A DNA stretch of 32,476 nucleotides from a virus (IMGVR_UViG_3300036800_000053:1-32476); one strand, 5' to 3'. Shown: positions 1-8,922, numbered from the stretch's first letter. The notes: generated by a model from the letters alone, not told the origin. A program made the numbers and translations.

Positions 1-582
1 CCTCCGGTCCATGGGACCAATCCTCAATTGCAAGGCAATAGGGATACCTCGAACGAAGAATTGCGACGTCAACTCGCTGAGGCGCAAGCCAAGCATGCTG
101 AGTCTGAAGCAGCAAAAGCTAAGCTTCTTGCCGATAATCATCAATATCGTGAGGAGCGTAGACAGCAAAACGAGGCAGCACAGGCCGCTGAGCAGCAACG
201 TTTGAAGGAACAAGGCGAATTCAAGCAACTTGCAGAGCAAGCATCGGCACGTGTGAAGGAACTCGAACCTGTCCAAGAGCGTTACACAGCACTCTCAGGA
301 CTTCTTGCAGACCAGATTAAAGCCCAGATAAAGGACTGGCCGAAAGAAATCAAGGATTTGCTGCTAGGTGAAGACGCTACCATTGAAGATCGCTTTGCTC
401 AGGTTAGAAAGTTCACACCCCTGGCTGCAAACTATGCGACTCAGGCGCAAGCTCAGCAACGCGCAAGTCTCCCTGGAAACAAGCCAGGGCCACAACAAAT
501 ACAAAATTCTGAACAGACTCGCGAACAACAAGTCAGCGACTTCCGTTTAAGGCGCAAGCAAAGCGGAATGTACGGTCTGTAG
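1..582 (+). CDS. Scaffold-like head protein, 5' end cut by window
   Basis: The reading frame is open from base 1, so the true start lies outside the window. A TTG at 28 is in frame but has no ribosome site. The visible part is very rich in Ala, Gln, Glu, Lys and Arg and predicts a long coiled coil (bases ~60-270). It then has a more compact region with WPKEIKDLLLG and a Gln/Pro-rich, positively charged C-terminus. This composition, and its place just before the decoration and capsid genes, fits a phage capsid scaffolding protein (Gp20/DUF4355-type). These proteins guide procapsid assembly and leave or are cleaved before DNA packaging. The role is inferred from composition and order, not from a catalytic motif. 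Confidence 0.72.
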   Translation, partial: PPVHGTNPQLQGNRDTSNEELRRQLAEAQAKHAESEAAKAKLLADNHQYREERRQQNEAAQAAEQQRLKEQGEFKQLAEQASARVKELEPVQERYTALSGLLADQIKAQIKDWPKEIKDLLLGEDATIEDRFAQVRKFTPLAANYATQAQAQQRASLPGNKPGPQQIQNSEQTREQQVSDFRLRRKQSGMYGL

Positions 583-646
583 TAACAATTTAGTGTGTTT
601 ATCTTTTTGACCGCTCTTTACAAGCGGGGAAGGATGATACAAGCAT

Positions 647-1045
647 ATGGCAGCAATCAGCAAGGTTGGCAATCCTTCCTTGGCTTCCATGAACCTCGAT
701 CCTGGTGCGCAAAAGCTACCTGCACTCATTGCAGGGGAAGCCTTGGCTGCTGGAGATGCCTGTTACGTCAAGTCAGACGGCTTGATATGGCGTGCCATCG
801 GTACAGCGGTAAACGCTGCAGCCAAGGTCAGAGGCTACGCAGCAACTACCATCAACGTTGGTGAGCCAGTCTCCCTCATCTTCAATGTCTCCATGAACTA
901 CGGCAGCGGTCTAACCCCCGGTGCTGATGTCTTTTTGGGCGCTGCAGCAGGCGGCCTCGATACAGCAGCTACCACAGGTGGAACCGCTCCTATTGGCTTT
1001 GTAGAAGACGCAACACGTATCTATCTGTATCAGAGCAGGTACTAA
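647..1045 (+). CDS. Capsid decoration/cement protein, DUF2190-like
   Basis: This 132-residue, Gly/Ala-rich all-beta protein has the DUF2190 pattern. An N-terminal LPALIAGEALAAGDACYV segment is followed by a G-x-A turn and a repeated glycine turn near the C-terminus (TAPIGFVEDA). Such proteins bind the outside of HK97-type capsids or form trimeric spikes. It lies 13 bases upstream of the major capsid gene, the usual place. The ribosome site is unusually distant (GGGGAAGGATG about 14 bases upstream), with a weak hairpin at 611-627 between this gene and the scaffold gene. Fold assignment is from sequence pattern alone. Confidence 0.72.
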   Translation: MAAISKVGNPSLASMNLDPGAQKLPALIAGEALAAGDACYVKSDGLIWRAIGTAVNAAAKVRGYAATTINVGEPVSLIFNVSMNYGSGLTPGADVFLGAAAGGLDTAATTGGTAPIGFVEDATRIYLYQSRY

Positions 1046-1058
1046 AGGAGATTAGATC

Positions 1059-2117
1059 ATGGGTTTTGGTACAAATACCTCCTTTGATACGCTAGCGTTT
1101 GCTCGTAACACAACGGTAGCGCAATTTGGAGAAGACAGAGCATTTGACGCTATAGAGATGGCATTTCAGGCTCACAACGCGCAGATCACTGAGATGCTAG
1201 ATGATCTCTCAGAGCCAACAACCGATCAAATCAGGGCATACGGCGGACCTGACACCATGGCAATGGAAGAATTGGATGAGTTCGGTAGCCCAGAAGCTCA
1301 GAAGATTTCCGCAGGTGTGACGGTCGGCTTTCCCTGTAAGTATTATGGGATCGGTTTGCAATGGACGAGGCTGTACTTCCGGTCTGCCATGGCTAACGAG
1401 CTGGCTGCTCAGGCCACAGCCGCTATGGATGCTGATGTGAAGATGATACAGCGAGATCTCAAACGGGCCATCTTCTACCCAACCAACTACTCATTCATCG
1501 ATAGGTTGCATCCGAAGAAATTGACCTTGCCAGTCAAAGCTCTCATCAATGCGGACTCGAGTGCGATCCCGCTGGCTCCTGACGGCACAAGCTTCAATGC
1601 TGCTACCCATACGCACTACCTCGGCACATCTTCCTTTGCTGCAGCAGATCTTGACGCTGGGATCTCAACCGTCAATGAGCACTTTCTTTCAGGCAAGATC
1701 CAGATCTTCATCAACATTGCGCAGGAAACGGCCGTTAGAGCTTTCACAGGCTTTACAGCAAGGCTTCCTGTCACTGTCATCGGCGCTATCACTGCTCAGC
1801 AGACTGTTGCAGAGTTGGATGTCTGGAATGTCACAAATCGCTGTATTGGTGACTATAAAGGCGTAGAAGTATGGGTAAAACCCTGGATTATAGCCAACTA
1901 CGTGCTTTTCCTACACAGCGGCACGGGTGACAAAGTGCTGGTAAGACGCTCGATCACTGGCGAGAATAGCGATCTGCAGTTGCTCTATGACTTGGAAGAG
2001 TATCCATTGCGCTCAAAGGCCATGGCAAGAGAGTTCGGCTTCGGAGTATGGAACAGAGTCGCTGCAGCTTGTTTGCAAACGAATAACGCATCTTACACAC
2101 AACCGACTATCAACTGA
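1059..2117 (+). CDS. Major capsid protein, HK97 fold
   Basis: This 352-residue protein is the expected size for an HK97-type capsid subunit and has the family's C-terminal signature. A Gly-x-x-Ser-Asp-Leu stretch (ENSDLQLLYDLEEYPLRSKA) is followed by FGFGVWNRVAAA. It has no obvious long N-terminal delta domain, consistent with the separate scaffold gene upstream. The start is supported by AAAGGAG about 8 bases before the ATG. It follows the decoration protein by 13 bases and precedes a small unknown gene by 14. Function is well supported by position, length and C-terminal pattern. Confidence 0.88.
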   Translation: MGFGTNTSFDTLAFARNTTVAQFGEDRAFDAIEMAFQAHNAQITEMLDDLSEPTTDQIRAYGGPDTMAMEELDEFGSPEAQKISAGVTVGFPCKYYGIGLQWTRLYFRSAMANELAAQATAAMDADVKMIQRDLKRAIFYPTNYSFIDRLHPKKLTLPVKALINADSSAIPLAPDGTSFNAATHTHYLGTSSFAAADLDAGISTVNEHFLSGKIQIFINIAQETAVRAFTGFTARLPVTVIGAITAQQTVAELDVWNVTNRCIGDYKGVEVWVKPWIIANYVLFLHSGTGDKVLVRRSITGENSDLQLLYDLEEYPLRSKAMAREFGFGVWNRVAAACLQTNNASYTQPTIN

Positions 2118-2131
2118 TTTAGGGGGATGAC

Positions 2132-2407
2132 ATGGCAGACAAGAATACTACTCCCCCATCTGAGGGAGATCCAAAGGACACCGCTGGTTTCCCTGTAGGG
2201 GAATACGGTAGCCATCCAACAACAAGCGATCACAGCACGCTTGTTGACGCTCTCAAGCAAGCCTTTGGAAGGAAAGACGATCCTACTGAGGTGAAGGTGG
2301 GCATGGATGAGACTATTCCAGGTGGCAAGTACATGGTACGTGGTCAGTGGGTGAACGCGAACGGCGAGCCCATTGACGAAAAAGGCAACAAGCTCAAAAA
2401 GGACTGA
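2132..2407 (+). CDS. Small hydrophilic protein between capsid and connector genes
   Basis: This 91-residue acidic/basic protein has no hydrophobic segment. The first ~30 residues are Pro/Gly/Thr-rich and probably disordered. The C-terminal half has a short beta-like block (GGKYMVRGQWVNANGEPIDEKG) of the type found in small phage proteins between capsid and connector genes. A good AGGGGG ribosome site precedes the ATG, and the next gene starts 2 bases after its stop. It is surely translated with the head genes. A minor head or head-joining role is plausible, but no family was recognised. Confidence 0.7.
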   Translation: MADKNTTPPSEGDPKDTAGFPVGEYGSHPTTSDHSTLVDALKQAFGRKDDPTEVKVGMDETIPGGKYMVRGQWVNANGEPIDEKGNKLKKD

Positions 2408-2409
2408 TT

Positions 2410-2847
2410 GTGGATAGAACCGCTGCTACTACGCTTTTAACACAACAATATAGAGAGTTGACGGTAGATGCTAAGTTCACATCTCAAAACATAACAGATG
2501 CGTACTCAGCGGCTATTGACATGTCTTTGAGGCAACTTGGCTATCAGGAAAGCGATCTAGCGACTGCTGATGTTCTCCAGTCGAATGTGCTCAAGTACAT
2601 TGCGTGCTTGAACTACTACGCACTGAAGCGGTTCTCAACTCTGCTCTCGATCAAGTTCGATGTGAAAGCAGGTAGCGGTGCTGTAGAGGCTGCGAGGTCA
2701 CAGGCTTTCAAAATGGTGACGGCTCTTATGGAGCAAGCAGCAGAGGAATTGACACAATACGGCATCTTTGTTGGCAGCTCGCAAGGCTTCCAAATCGGCA
2801 CTATGACGCTCGACTTCCAGGAGCCTAGCGTCCTATCGGAGTTCTAA
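2410..2847 (+). CDS. Head-tail connector protein (adaptor-type)
   Basis: This 145-residue, mostly helical protein starts at a GTG preceded by AAGGA with 7-base spacing. The N-terminal helix (TTLLTQQYRELTVDAKFT), the central NVLKYIACLNYYALKRFS and the C-terminal AAEELTQYGIF fit small helical head-completion proteins (gp15/gp6 adaptor-type) that extend the portal. It lies directly after the capsid region, and its stop abuts the next start (TAA then ATG with no gap). The role is inferred mainly from gene order and helical character. Confidence 0.65.
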   Translation: MDRTAATTLLTQQYRELTVDAKFTSQNITDAYSAAIDMSLRQLGYQESDLATADVLQSNVLKYIACLNYYALKRFSTLLSIKFDVKAGSGAVEAARSQAFKMVTALMEQAAEELTQYGIFVGSSQGFQIGTMTLDFQEPSVLSEF

Positions 2848-3222
2848 ATGCCAATTTTCACACCAGACGACATGCAGACCTTTGCGGATATCGTCACAGA
2901 TCTCGCAATGGACAAGGACTGCACAATAACGAGGACTCCTAAGACTGATGCCCCCTACGGACAGCAGGCAGGAACTCCTATTGTCGTCATTGAGACGGTT
3001 TGTCTGGTGAAAATGTTGCCTACTCCATACCTGATCCAAGATCACGGAGACCGCCTAGGGACGCTTGCCAAATGGGATGTTTCATTCCCGCTCAACACTA
3101 ATCCGCAAATAGGTGATGTTCTTACAATCGAAGGGCAAAAGATGCTCGTGGCGCTTGTGATGACAACACAATCCTATAGTGTCGTAGACGAAGTTTTGGC
3201 TGGAGAGGTGATGTATGCCTGA
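2848..3222 (+). CDS. Head-closure/stopper-like protein
   Basis: This 124-residue protein has a beta-rich middle and end: DRLGTLAKWDVSFPLNT, then PQIGDVLTIEGQKMLVALV and a C-terminal YSVVDEVLAGEVMY. The 'GDVLTIEGQ...V' pattern is typical of small beta-barrel head-closure proteins (gp16/Stf-type stoppers). It starts exactly after the previous stop and its end overlaps the next gene by 8 bases, indicating coupled translation within the head-tail joining block. The family assignment is tentative. Confidence 0.6.
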   Translation: MPIFTPDDMQTFADIVTDLAMDKDCTITRTPKTDAPYGQQAGTPIVVIETVCLVKMLPTPYLIQDHGDRLGTLAKWDVSFPLNTNPQIGDVLTIEGQKMLVALVMTTQSYSVVDEVLAGEVMYA

Positions 3223-3616
3223 TGAGTGGAACAATTGGCTAAAAGTTGCTGAGGCTATGATACCTGCATGTAGAGAAGCTGTCACTAATACAGCAAAAGC
3301 AGGAGAAATACACGTCAAAGCTCAAATTGTGCTGAATGGGCAAGTAGACACGGGTAACATGCTCAAAAGTGTCTATGCAAGCACACCAGACGGGAGCAGC
3401 TACGAGACTGTTGATAGAGGGCTACCTGAAATCACACCTGAGAACGAAACAGAGGCTATTCTAGCGGTATCAGTGGACTACGCGCAATTCCCCAATTACG
3501 GGACTACTCACCAGTCTGCTAAACCGTTCTGGGAGCCAGGACTAGACCAGATGAGCGACGACTTTGACATTAACATGAAAATTGTAGCTCAAAAGCTAGA
3601 AGATGCAGGAAGATAA
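3215..3616 (+). CDS. HK97 gp10-like head-tail joining / tail completion protein
   Basis: This 133-residue protein carries the gp10 signature: a VDTGNMLKSVYAS segment near residues 42-55, then SVDYAQFPNYGTTHQSAKPFWEPGL around residues 85-110. The combination 'DTG...L..S', 'YA...YGT' and 'PF..P' is diagnostic of the HK97 gp10/YqbI group that finishes the tail's head-proximal end. The N-terminal half is helical. The ribosome site GGAGAGGTG lies inside the end of the preceding gene. The next gene starts 0 bases after its stop. Confidence 0.85.
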   Translation: MPDEWNNWLKVAEAMIPACREAVTNTAKAGEIHVKAQIVLNGQVDTGNMLKSVYASTPDGSSYETVDRGLPEITPENETEAILAVSVDYAQFPNYGTTHQSAKPFWEPGLDQMSDDFDINMKIVAQKLEDAGR

Positions 3617-4054
3617 ATGAGTGTAGCAGAAGCAGCTTTAGGTTTGTCCTTCTTTCTTACCACGCTTAGAGCTGACTCTGTGCTTGTTGGTCTTTCACCG
3701 GGTGGCATTCGAGTAGGAGCTATGCCAGTCGGGTCAACGTATCCAGGGACGGTTATCGGCTTTCAGAGCGGGACTGATGTGATTTATGTAAATGCTAGAA
3801 GATCATCAGTTGACGCTCTTTATCAGGTAAAAGCAGTGGGACAGCTAGATGATCCGCAGTCGGTAGTGGACTTGGCAAGCCAAATTGACATCGATCTTGG
3901 AGGTGACCAAGGCTTGAAGAATGTCTTCATCCCAAATGGGTACATCGGATCTTGCCACAGGGAGTCGCCACTACTTTTGATCGATGTTGATAAATCAGGT
4001 GCACAATTCATGCATTTAGGCGGATTATATCGCGTACGCATACAGCAAAGGTAA
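3617..4054 (+). CDS. Tail terminator-like protein
   Basis: This 145-residue protein sits immediately before the major tail protein, where lambda gpU/DUF3168-type tail terminators are found. It begins with a helix, then alternates beta strands (GTVIGFQSGTDVIYVNA, ALYQVKAVG) with a helix (SVVDLASQIDIDLG), and ends in a strand (GGLYRVRIQQR). This is the alpha/beta pattern of terminator proteins that cap the tail tube for head attachment. An AGGAAG ribosome site lies within the end of the preceding gene. The call rests on order, size and secondary-structure pattern. Confidence 0.68.
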   Translation: MSVAEAALGLSFFLTTLRADSVLVGLSPGGIRVGAMPVGSTYPGTVIGFQSGTDVIYVNARRSSVDALYQVKAVGQLDDPQSVVDLASQIDIDLGGDQGLKNVFIPNGYIGSCHRESPLLLIDVDKSGAQFMHLGGLYRVRIQQR

Positions 4055-4063
4055 GGTAAAAAT

Positions 4064-5347
4064 ATGAGCTTTACTCCTGAGCCTTCCACTATTGGCGTAA
4101 CAAATCAGGTAGGTGTCGAAGTAACGCCAGGAACGGCGGTTCCTGCTAATAAGCGTATCGATAACCTCCTGTACAAATTCGGGCCTAAAGGTAATTTTAA
4201 GAAGACAGCAGGCACAGGGCGTAAATATCCTAGTGTACAACAACTGCTTTCTGAATGGGTAGAAGGCTCGTTTACTGGCAGCATGGACTACAATAGCATG
4301 CTGTATCCATTTACAGGTGCGCTGGGAGTAACCACACCAGTTGCTCATGGTTCGTCAGCCGTTGCCAAGGATTGGATCATCGATGCCTCTCTCTCAGGAG
4401 CAAAGCAGCCTCAAACCCTCTCATTTGAACAAGGCGACCCGGCGATTCGTGCTCACAAATTCGCGTATGGCCTCACCAGAAAGATCGGATATAAGCTCGA
4501 TAGGCAGACCGATGCCTCTATTTCTGGTGATATCCTTGCTCAGATCGTCACCGATGGCATCGCCATGACTGGCAGCCCAACGGCTGTTGCACTCGCTCCT
4601 GTCACTGGTCAGCACTTCAATTTCTATCTTGATCCAACATTCGGCGCTCTTGGCACAACTCAGCTTTTGAAGGTGCTCAAAGCCGAATTTAACATGGATA
4701 CTATCTATGGTCCTGCATGGTATCTTAATCGCTCTCTTCCCTCTTTCAGTGCTCATGTTGACCTTAACCCGAACTCTACCTTTAAGTTTGCAGTGGCAGC
4801 GGACGCTGTAGGTATGGCCCTACTCAATACGATGCGAGACGGCACGACGCGGTTTGTACGGGTTGAGGCACAAGGTGCTGTTATCGATAATAACCAGACG
4901 GGAACTATCACAGGCGGTCCTACAGGTGGCACATTTACACTGACATACAAAGGACAAACAACGGCAGGTATTGCCTATAACGCAATAGGATCAGTAGTCA
5001 ATATTGCCTTTCAATTGCTTTCAACTGTCGGCACGGGATGTACGGTTACAGGTAGCGCGGGCGGTCCCTACACTTTCACCTTTAGCGGAGCGCTTGCAAC
5101 AGACACTACCGCTATCACCGCATCAGGCGCAGGCCTTACAGGTGGATCGTCACCGACTATCACGATCACACAAACCCAAGCCTACAACCGTTTCTGGCAT
5201 GACATGGCACTGAAGATTGGACAGCCTAGCGAGTGGGGAGATGACAACGGGATCTACATGATCGAGTGGGACTGCGACATCTACGAAGATAGCGGCTGGG
5301 GACATTCCCATCAGGTAACACTTACCAATTTAATTACAGCTCTTTAG
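4064..5347 (+). CDS. Major tail tube protein with inserted beta domain
   Basis: This 427-residue protein is the right size and place for the tail tube subunit. The N-terminal ~275 residues form the tube-type domain (VGVEVTPGTAVPANKRI near the start, typical of tube proteins). Residues ~280-370 are a Gly/Thr-rich insertion (GGPTGGTFTLTYKGQTTAG ... TFTFSGALA ... ITASGAGLTGG). It resembles beta domains that recur as add-ons in tail proteins of actinobacterial and soil phages. The tube fold resumes at the C-terminus (IEWDCDIYEDSGWGH). The inserted domain probably projects from the tail surface. Confidence 0.82.
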   Translation: MSFTPEPSTIGVTNQVGVEVTPGTAVPANKRIDNLLYKFGPKGNFKKTAGTGRKYPSVQQLLSEWVEGSFTGSMDYNSMLYPFTGALGVTTPVAHGSSAVAKDWIIDASLSGAKQPQTLSFEQGDPAIRAHKFAYGLTRKIGYKLDRQTDASISGDILAQIVTDGIAMTGSPTAVALAPVTGQHFNFYLDPTFGALGTTQLLKVLKAEFNMDTIYGPAWYLNRSLPSFSAHVDLNPNSTFKFAVAADAVGMALLNTMRDGTTRFVRVEAQGAVIDNNQTGTITGGPTGGTFTLTYKGQTTAGIAYNAIGSVVNIAFQLLSTVGTGCTVTGSAGGPYTFTFSGALATDTTAITASGAGLTGGSSPTITITQTQAYNRFWHDMALKIGQPSEWGDDNGIYMIEWDCDIYEDSGWGHSHQVTLTNLITAL

Positions 5348-5356
5348 GACGGAATT

Positions 5357-5725
5357 ATGCCAATCAAACTATCCCAACTTGCAGCGAAAGCAGCGCCGCT
5401 CACACTTACGTTCGATGATGGAAGCTTTCTCGAGCTTGAGTACTACCCAAACAAAATCACAGACGAGTTGATCATGGGGTGGAACGAGGCAAAAACAAAG
5501 GGAGATCGTGGAACTGCTGAGTACGTTCGGGAGAACAACGAGGTGTTTCTCACTTTCATCAAATCGTGGGATATGCTTGAGGACGACGAGGTAACCTTTG
5601 TACCTCTTACACCAGAAACCATGATAAAAGTTCCTACTCTCATCAAGGGATACATTTTAGATGCCATCATGGGAGAAATCCAATCGGGGGAAGTGGGGAA
5701 GCCCAAGATAAAGAAGAAGAAATAA
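5357..5725 (+). CDS. Tail assembly chaperone, first of pair
   Basis: This 122-residue protein lies between tail tube and tape measure genes, the fixed place of gpG-type chaperones that load the tape measure during tail assembly. It opens with a beta segment (LTLTFDDGSFLELEYYPNKIT) common in Gram-positive and actinobacterial phage chaperones, is helical in the middle, and ends in a lysine run (KIKKKK). Its TAA stop overlaps the next ATG as TAATG. The second gene is in the -1 frame, which is open across the junction. Expression could be by reinitiation or by -1 slippage; no perfect X-XXY-YYZ heptamer was found. Confidence 0.75.
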   Translation: MPIKLSQLAAKAAPLTLTFDDGSFLELEYYPNKITDELIMGWNEAKTKGDRGTAEYVRENNEVFLTFIKSWDMLEDDEVTFVPLTPETMIKVPTLIKGYILDAIMGEIQSGEVGKPKIKKKK

Positions 5726-5922
5726 TGCTTGGGCGCTTTCTCGCAACGGACGGGCTGATGGGAGAATACCCTTTTGATTATGTAGTTGTTAAAGCTGCAA
5801 AGTATCTAGGAGTAGCTCCCTGGGATTTGATAAAACAACCGCTATTCTGGAGACAAAGAGCATTAATGTTTATGAGAGCAGAAGCAAGCGGAAGAAAGCA
5901 AAAAGAGGCACATGGAGGCTAA
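5725..5922 (+). CDS. Tail assembly chaperone, second of pair
   Basis: This short 65-residue reading frame begins on the last base of the preceding stop codon. It contains GRFLATDGLMGEYPFDYVVV, then PWDLIKQPLFWRQRALMFMRAEA, a pattern typical of the downstream (gpT-type) chaperone frame before tape measure genes. It may be made as a separate protein by stop-start coupling or as a C-terminal extension of the first chaperone by -1 frameshift. The end of the gene supplies GGAGG for the TTG start of the tape measure. Genuine by context; mode of translation unresolved. Confidence 0.72.
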   Translation: MLGRFLATDGLMGEYPFDYVVVKAAKYLGVAPWDLIKQPLFWRQRALMFMRAEASGRKQKEAHGG

Positions 5923-8922
5923 TTGAGCGTTACAGTATCGCAGCTCGCAACAAAGGTTGTGATGACAGGAGCGGATCAAGCAAAAGCTGATCTGATAGCG
6001 ATGGATGCTAATTCAAGACTGGCTCAGGCTGGCTTGAATATGCTCCAAAACGCGTCTAAAGGCGCCATTGCGTCGCAACTGTCTGAGCAGATAAATAATG
6101 CTCAAGGTGGACTGATGGACCTTGCGTCGCGTGCTAATGCTGCTGGCCTCGACATCTCCAAATTATCCACTCTCCAAGCCAAAGCTGCTGAGAGTGCCGC
6201 AAAACTGGGAGTAGCCGAATCACAATATGCTTCTGCTCAGCAAAAAGCCAACGAATTGATCCAAAGCGGGACGGCTTCCGCTGAGCAAATTGTGCTAGCT
6301 CAAGCAAAAGCCGCTTTATCTGCTGAAAAGGTGAATGTAGCAGAAAATGCTGTATATGTCGCAATGCAAAAAGTCAATACGGAGTCCGACCGCCTTAATG
6401 TCGCGCTCAAAGAGAATGCAGACGCGGCTATCAGCACGTCAAGTGCCATGGACATCGTAAAAGGCGCGATGGCGAATGTTGGGGAGGGCATGCAATCCGC
6501 TATCACGTGGATGAGTGATTTTGCTAGTAAGGCCGTTTCTTCTGCTGGTGAGTTTGTTTCTAGCTTCAATGGTGTCTCGGACGAGATGACCATGGTTTCT
6601 GACAAGATGGTGACGACTGAAGCAACGGCAAAGGAGTCCTCTGGCGGTTTCCTCTCTGGATTCAAGAATGCAGCAGGCGGCATTCTAGACTTTGGCTCCA
6701 AGGTTGGCTTTGCGCTCATGGGTGTACAAATGGGCGTACAGATGGTTTCGGGGGCAGTCGCTGCTGTGATCGGACCTGCTGAAGCCTATCAAGAAATCCT
6801 CAAACAGACAAATGACGTATTGAAGAGCACACAAGGCGCTGCTGGCATGTCAGCACAGGCGGTTGCCGACCTCGCTACCTCACTCTCTCATTCCACATTT
6901 TACTCACGTGATGCAGCACAAGAAGGCGAAAATCTCCTTCTCACTTTTACCAACATTGGCTCAAAGACCTTCCCACAGGCTACCAAGACCATGCTCGATA
7001 TGTCTAAGGCCATGGGCCAAGATGTGAAGAGTTCGGCTATCCAGATGGGTAAGGCTCTCAACGATCCTGAGAAGGGTATCACAGCCCTGACACGTGTGGG
7101 CGTCGTCTTTACGGATGAGCAGAAAAAGCAAATCAAGGCCATGCAGGATGCAGGGGACATGGCCGGGGCGCAATCTGTCATTTTGAAAGAACTGAACAGG
7201 GAATTTGGTGGAAGTGCGGATGCCACAACAACACTGGCTGGTAAGTGGGAGATCCTGAAAAATCGGTTTGAGGAAGTCAAGGAAAATATCGGGAATTTTC
7301 TTATCCCAATCCTCAGTAATCTGGAAAGCTTCGTGATTGACCGGATCATGCCTGCCCTCGACACCTTCGGAAATTGGTTCTCAAACATCGCTATGCCAGT
7401 ACTGACGGCTTGGGGTCATGCTCTCCAGGTCTATGTTATCGACAAATTCAATGATCTAAAAGCATTTATGGATAAAAACGTTATGCCCAAACTCGTAGAG
7501 TTTTGGAGTTATGTTACGACAAAGATTGTGCCTATATTAATCGTTTGGGGACATAACATACAAGTATACGTTATAGACAAGTTTAATGACTTAAAAGCAT
7601 TTATTGAGAAGAACGTTATGCCTGCCATCTCTACATTCTGGGGATACATTCAAACGAAGATTGTACCTATCCTAGAGTCATGGGGACACAGTATACAGGT
7701 CTACGTCATTGAAAAGTTTAATGACCTTAAAACGTTTATAACGTCTCAAGTTCTACCCAAGTTGTCTGAATTTTGGGATTTTGTACAGAAAAAGATTGTT
7801 CCTACACTACAGGTATGGGGGAACAACATCAAGGTATGGGTTATTGGTAAACTGTCCGATCTCTGGTCATTTATTCAGACAAAAGTTATGCCCAGTTTGT
7901 CCGATCTTTGGTCATTCATCACAACTCAGATAGTGCCTGTGCTCGTTTCGTGGGGGACCACTATCAAAACGTGGGTCATCGACAAACTATCGGATCTTTG
8001 GAGCTTTATCACGACAAAAGTTATGCCCAAGCTCATAGAGTTATGGTCATTTGTTCAAACTCAAATCGTGTCTGCCTTTAGCAATTGGGGAGACAAGATA
8101 AAAAATGTGCAAGATAAAATAAGCGACTTTAAGACATTTATCGATACGCAAGTGATACCAGTTCTAAAAATGATGTGGCAGTGGATTAATGATCATATCG
8201 TACCTGTATATCAGTCATTATGGGATGTAGTAACGAAAGTGAGTGGCAATTTTGATAGCTTGAAGACGAGCACGGGCCATTTGATGGACTCTCTAAAGAA
8301 ACTGTGGGATGTCATCTCTCCTATACTCACACCTGCTATTGCTCTGCTTGCCTATACCGCGGGAGTGGACGCAGGAGGCAAATTCGACGGATTGAAGCAA
8401 GCCATTGATGTTTGCGGTGATGTATTGAATATGTTTGTAAAAAACATAAGTATGGGAATTGATGCATTAGGCACGATTATTTACTGGCTTTCAGTGGCCA
8501 TTGACTGGGTGAATAAATTTGATGCAGCTTTAACAAATGCAGCATCAGATTTTTTACACATGATAGGGATTGGTAGTGGACAGCAGATAAACAGCAGCGG
8601 TCAGCCTGTAGCTGCTCCATCTACAGGAGGCGGCGCGGTTGCAAGCTTTGCATCAGGTATCGAAAACTTCGGAGGTGGATTTGCCTATGTGCATGCTGGC
8701 GAAATTCTTACCTACTTGCCGAAGGGATCGAATGTATACAGCCCGTCCCAATCAGCAAATATATTGAATGGAGCAGGGCTTGCCTCTACAGGATCGGGCA
8801 TTCAGCAACCAATTCATGTCCACAACTACAACATTATCGACGGCCAGATGATGACCAACAATGTAGGGCCTCGCATAATCAAATCAGCTCGCACTAAGGG
8901 GCCACTGAGGGCTAATTTATGA
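5923..8922 (+). CDS. Tape measure protein with 45-residue repeats
   Basis: This 999-residue protein is the tail-length ruler and the longest gene of the tail core. It starts at TTG 4 bases after GGAGG. Residues ~20-180 are Ala/Gln-rich helical. Residues ~255-290 are Gly-rich and hydrophobic (VGFALMGVQMGVQMVSGAVAAVIG), a possible membrane segment. Residues ~300-430 are the conserved tape-measure region (ALNDPEKGITALTRVGVVFT). Residues 497-721 are five tandem 45-residue repeats starting at WGH/WGN/WGT, with a degenerate sixth to about residue 765. The C-terminus (FAYVHAGEILTYLPKGSNVY) matches the usual end domain of siphovirus tape measures. Its stop overlaps the next ATG by 4 bases (ATGA). Confidence 0.9.
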   Translation: MSVTVSQLATKVVMTGADQAKADLIAMDANSRLAQAGLNMLQNASKGAIASQLSEQINNAQGGLMDLASRANAAGLDISKLSTLQAKAAESAAKLGVAESQYASAQQKANELIQSGTASAEQIVLAQAKAALSAEKVNVAENAVYVAMQKVNTESDRLNVALKENADAAISTSSAMDIVKGAMANVGEGMQSAITWMSDFASKAVSSAGEFVSSFNGVSDEMTMVSDKMVTTEATAKESSGGFLSGFKNAAGGILDFGSKVGFALMGVQMGVQMVSGAVAAVIGPAEAYQEILKQTNDVLKSTQGAAGMSAQAVADLATSLSHSTFYSRDAAQEGENLLLTFTNIGSKTFPQATKTMLDMSKAMGQDVKSSAIQMGKALNDPEKGITALTRVGVVFTDEQKKQIKAMQDAGDMAGAQSVILKELNREFGGSADATTTLAGKWEILKNRFEEVKENIGNFLIPILSNLESFVIDRIMPALDTFGNWFSNIAMPVLTAWGHALQVYVIDKFNDLKAFMDKNVMPKLVEFWSYVTTKIVPILIVWGHNIQVYVIDKFNDLKAFIEKNVMPAISTFWGYIQTKIVPILESWGHSIQVYVIEKFNDLKTFITSQVLPKLSEFWDFVQKKIVPTLQVWGNNIKVWVIGKLSDLWSFIQTKVMPSLSDLWSFITTQIVPVLVSWGTTIKTWVIDKLSDLWSFITTKVMPKLIELWSFVQTQIVSAFSNWGDKIKNVQDKISDFKTFIDTQVIPVLKMMWQWINDHIVPVYQSLWDVVTKVSGNFDSLKTSTGHLMDSLKKLWDVISPILTPAIALLAYTAGVDAGGKFDGLKQAIDVCGDVLNMFVKNISMGIDALGTIIYWLSVAIDWVNKFDAALTNAASDFLHMIGIGSGQQINSSGQPVAAPSTGGGAVASFASGIENFGGGFAYVHAGEILTYLPKGSNVYSPSQSANILNGAGLASTGSGIQQPIHVHNYNIIDGQMMTNNVGPRIIKSARTKGPLRANL
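7411..8085 (+). repeat. Five tandem 135-bp repeats in tape measure gene
   Basis: Repeat units begin at 7411, 7546, 7681, 7816 and 7951, each exactly 135 bp (45 codons) and each starting with a TGG (Trp) codon. A sixth, degraded unit starts at 8086. At protein level each unit reads WGxxIxVxVIxKxxDLxxF, then a V-M/L-P and a IVP motif. Units 1-3 (FNDLK type) and 4-5 (LSDLWSF type) form two subfamilies, so amplification probably occurred in steps. Such repeats lengthen the tape measure in fixed increments. Confidence 0.93.
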
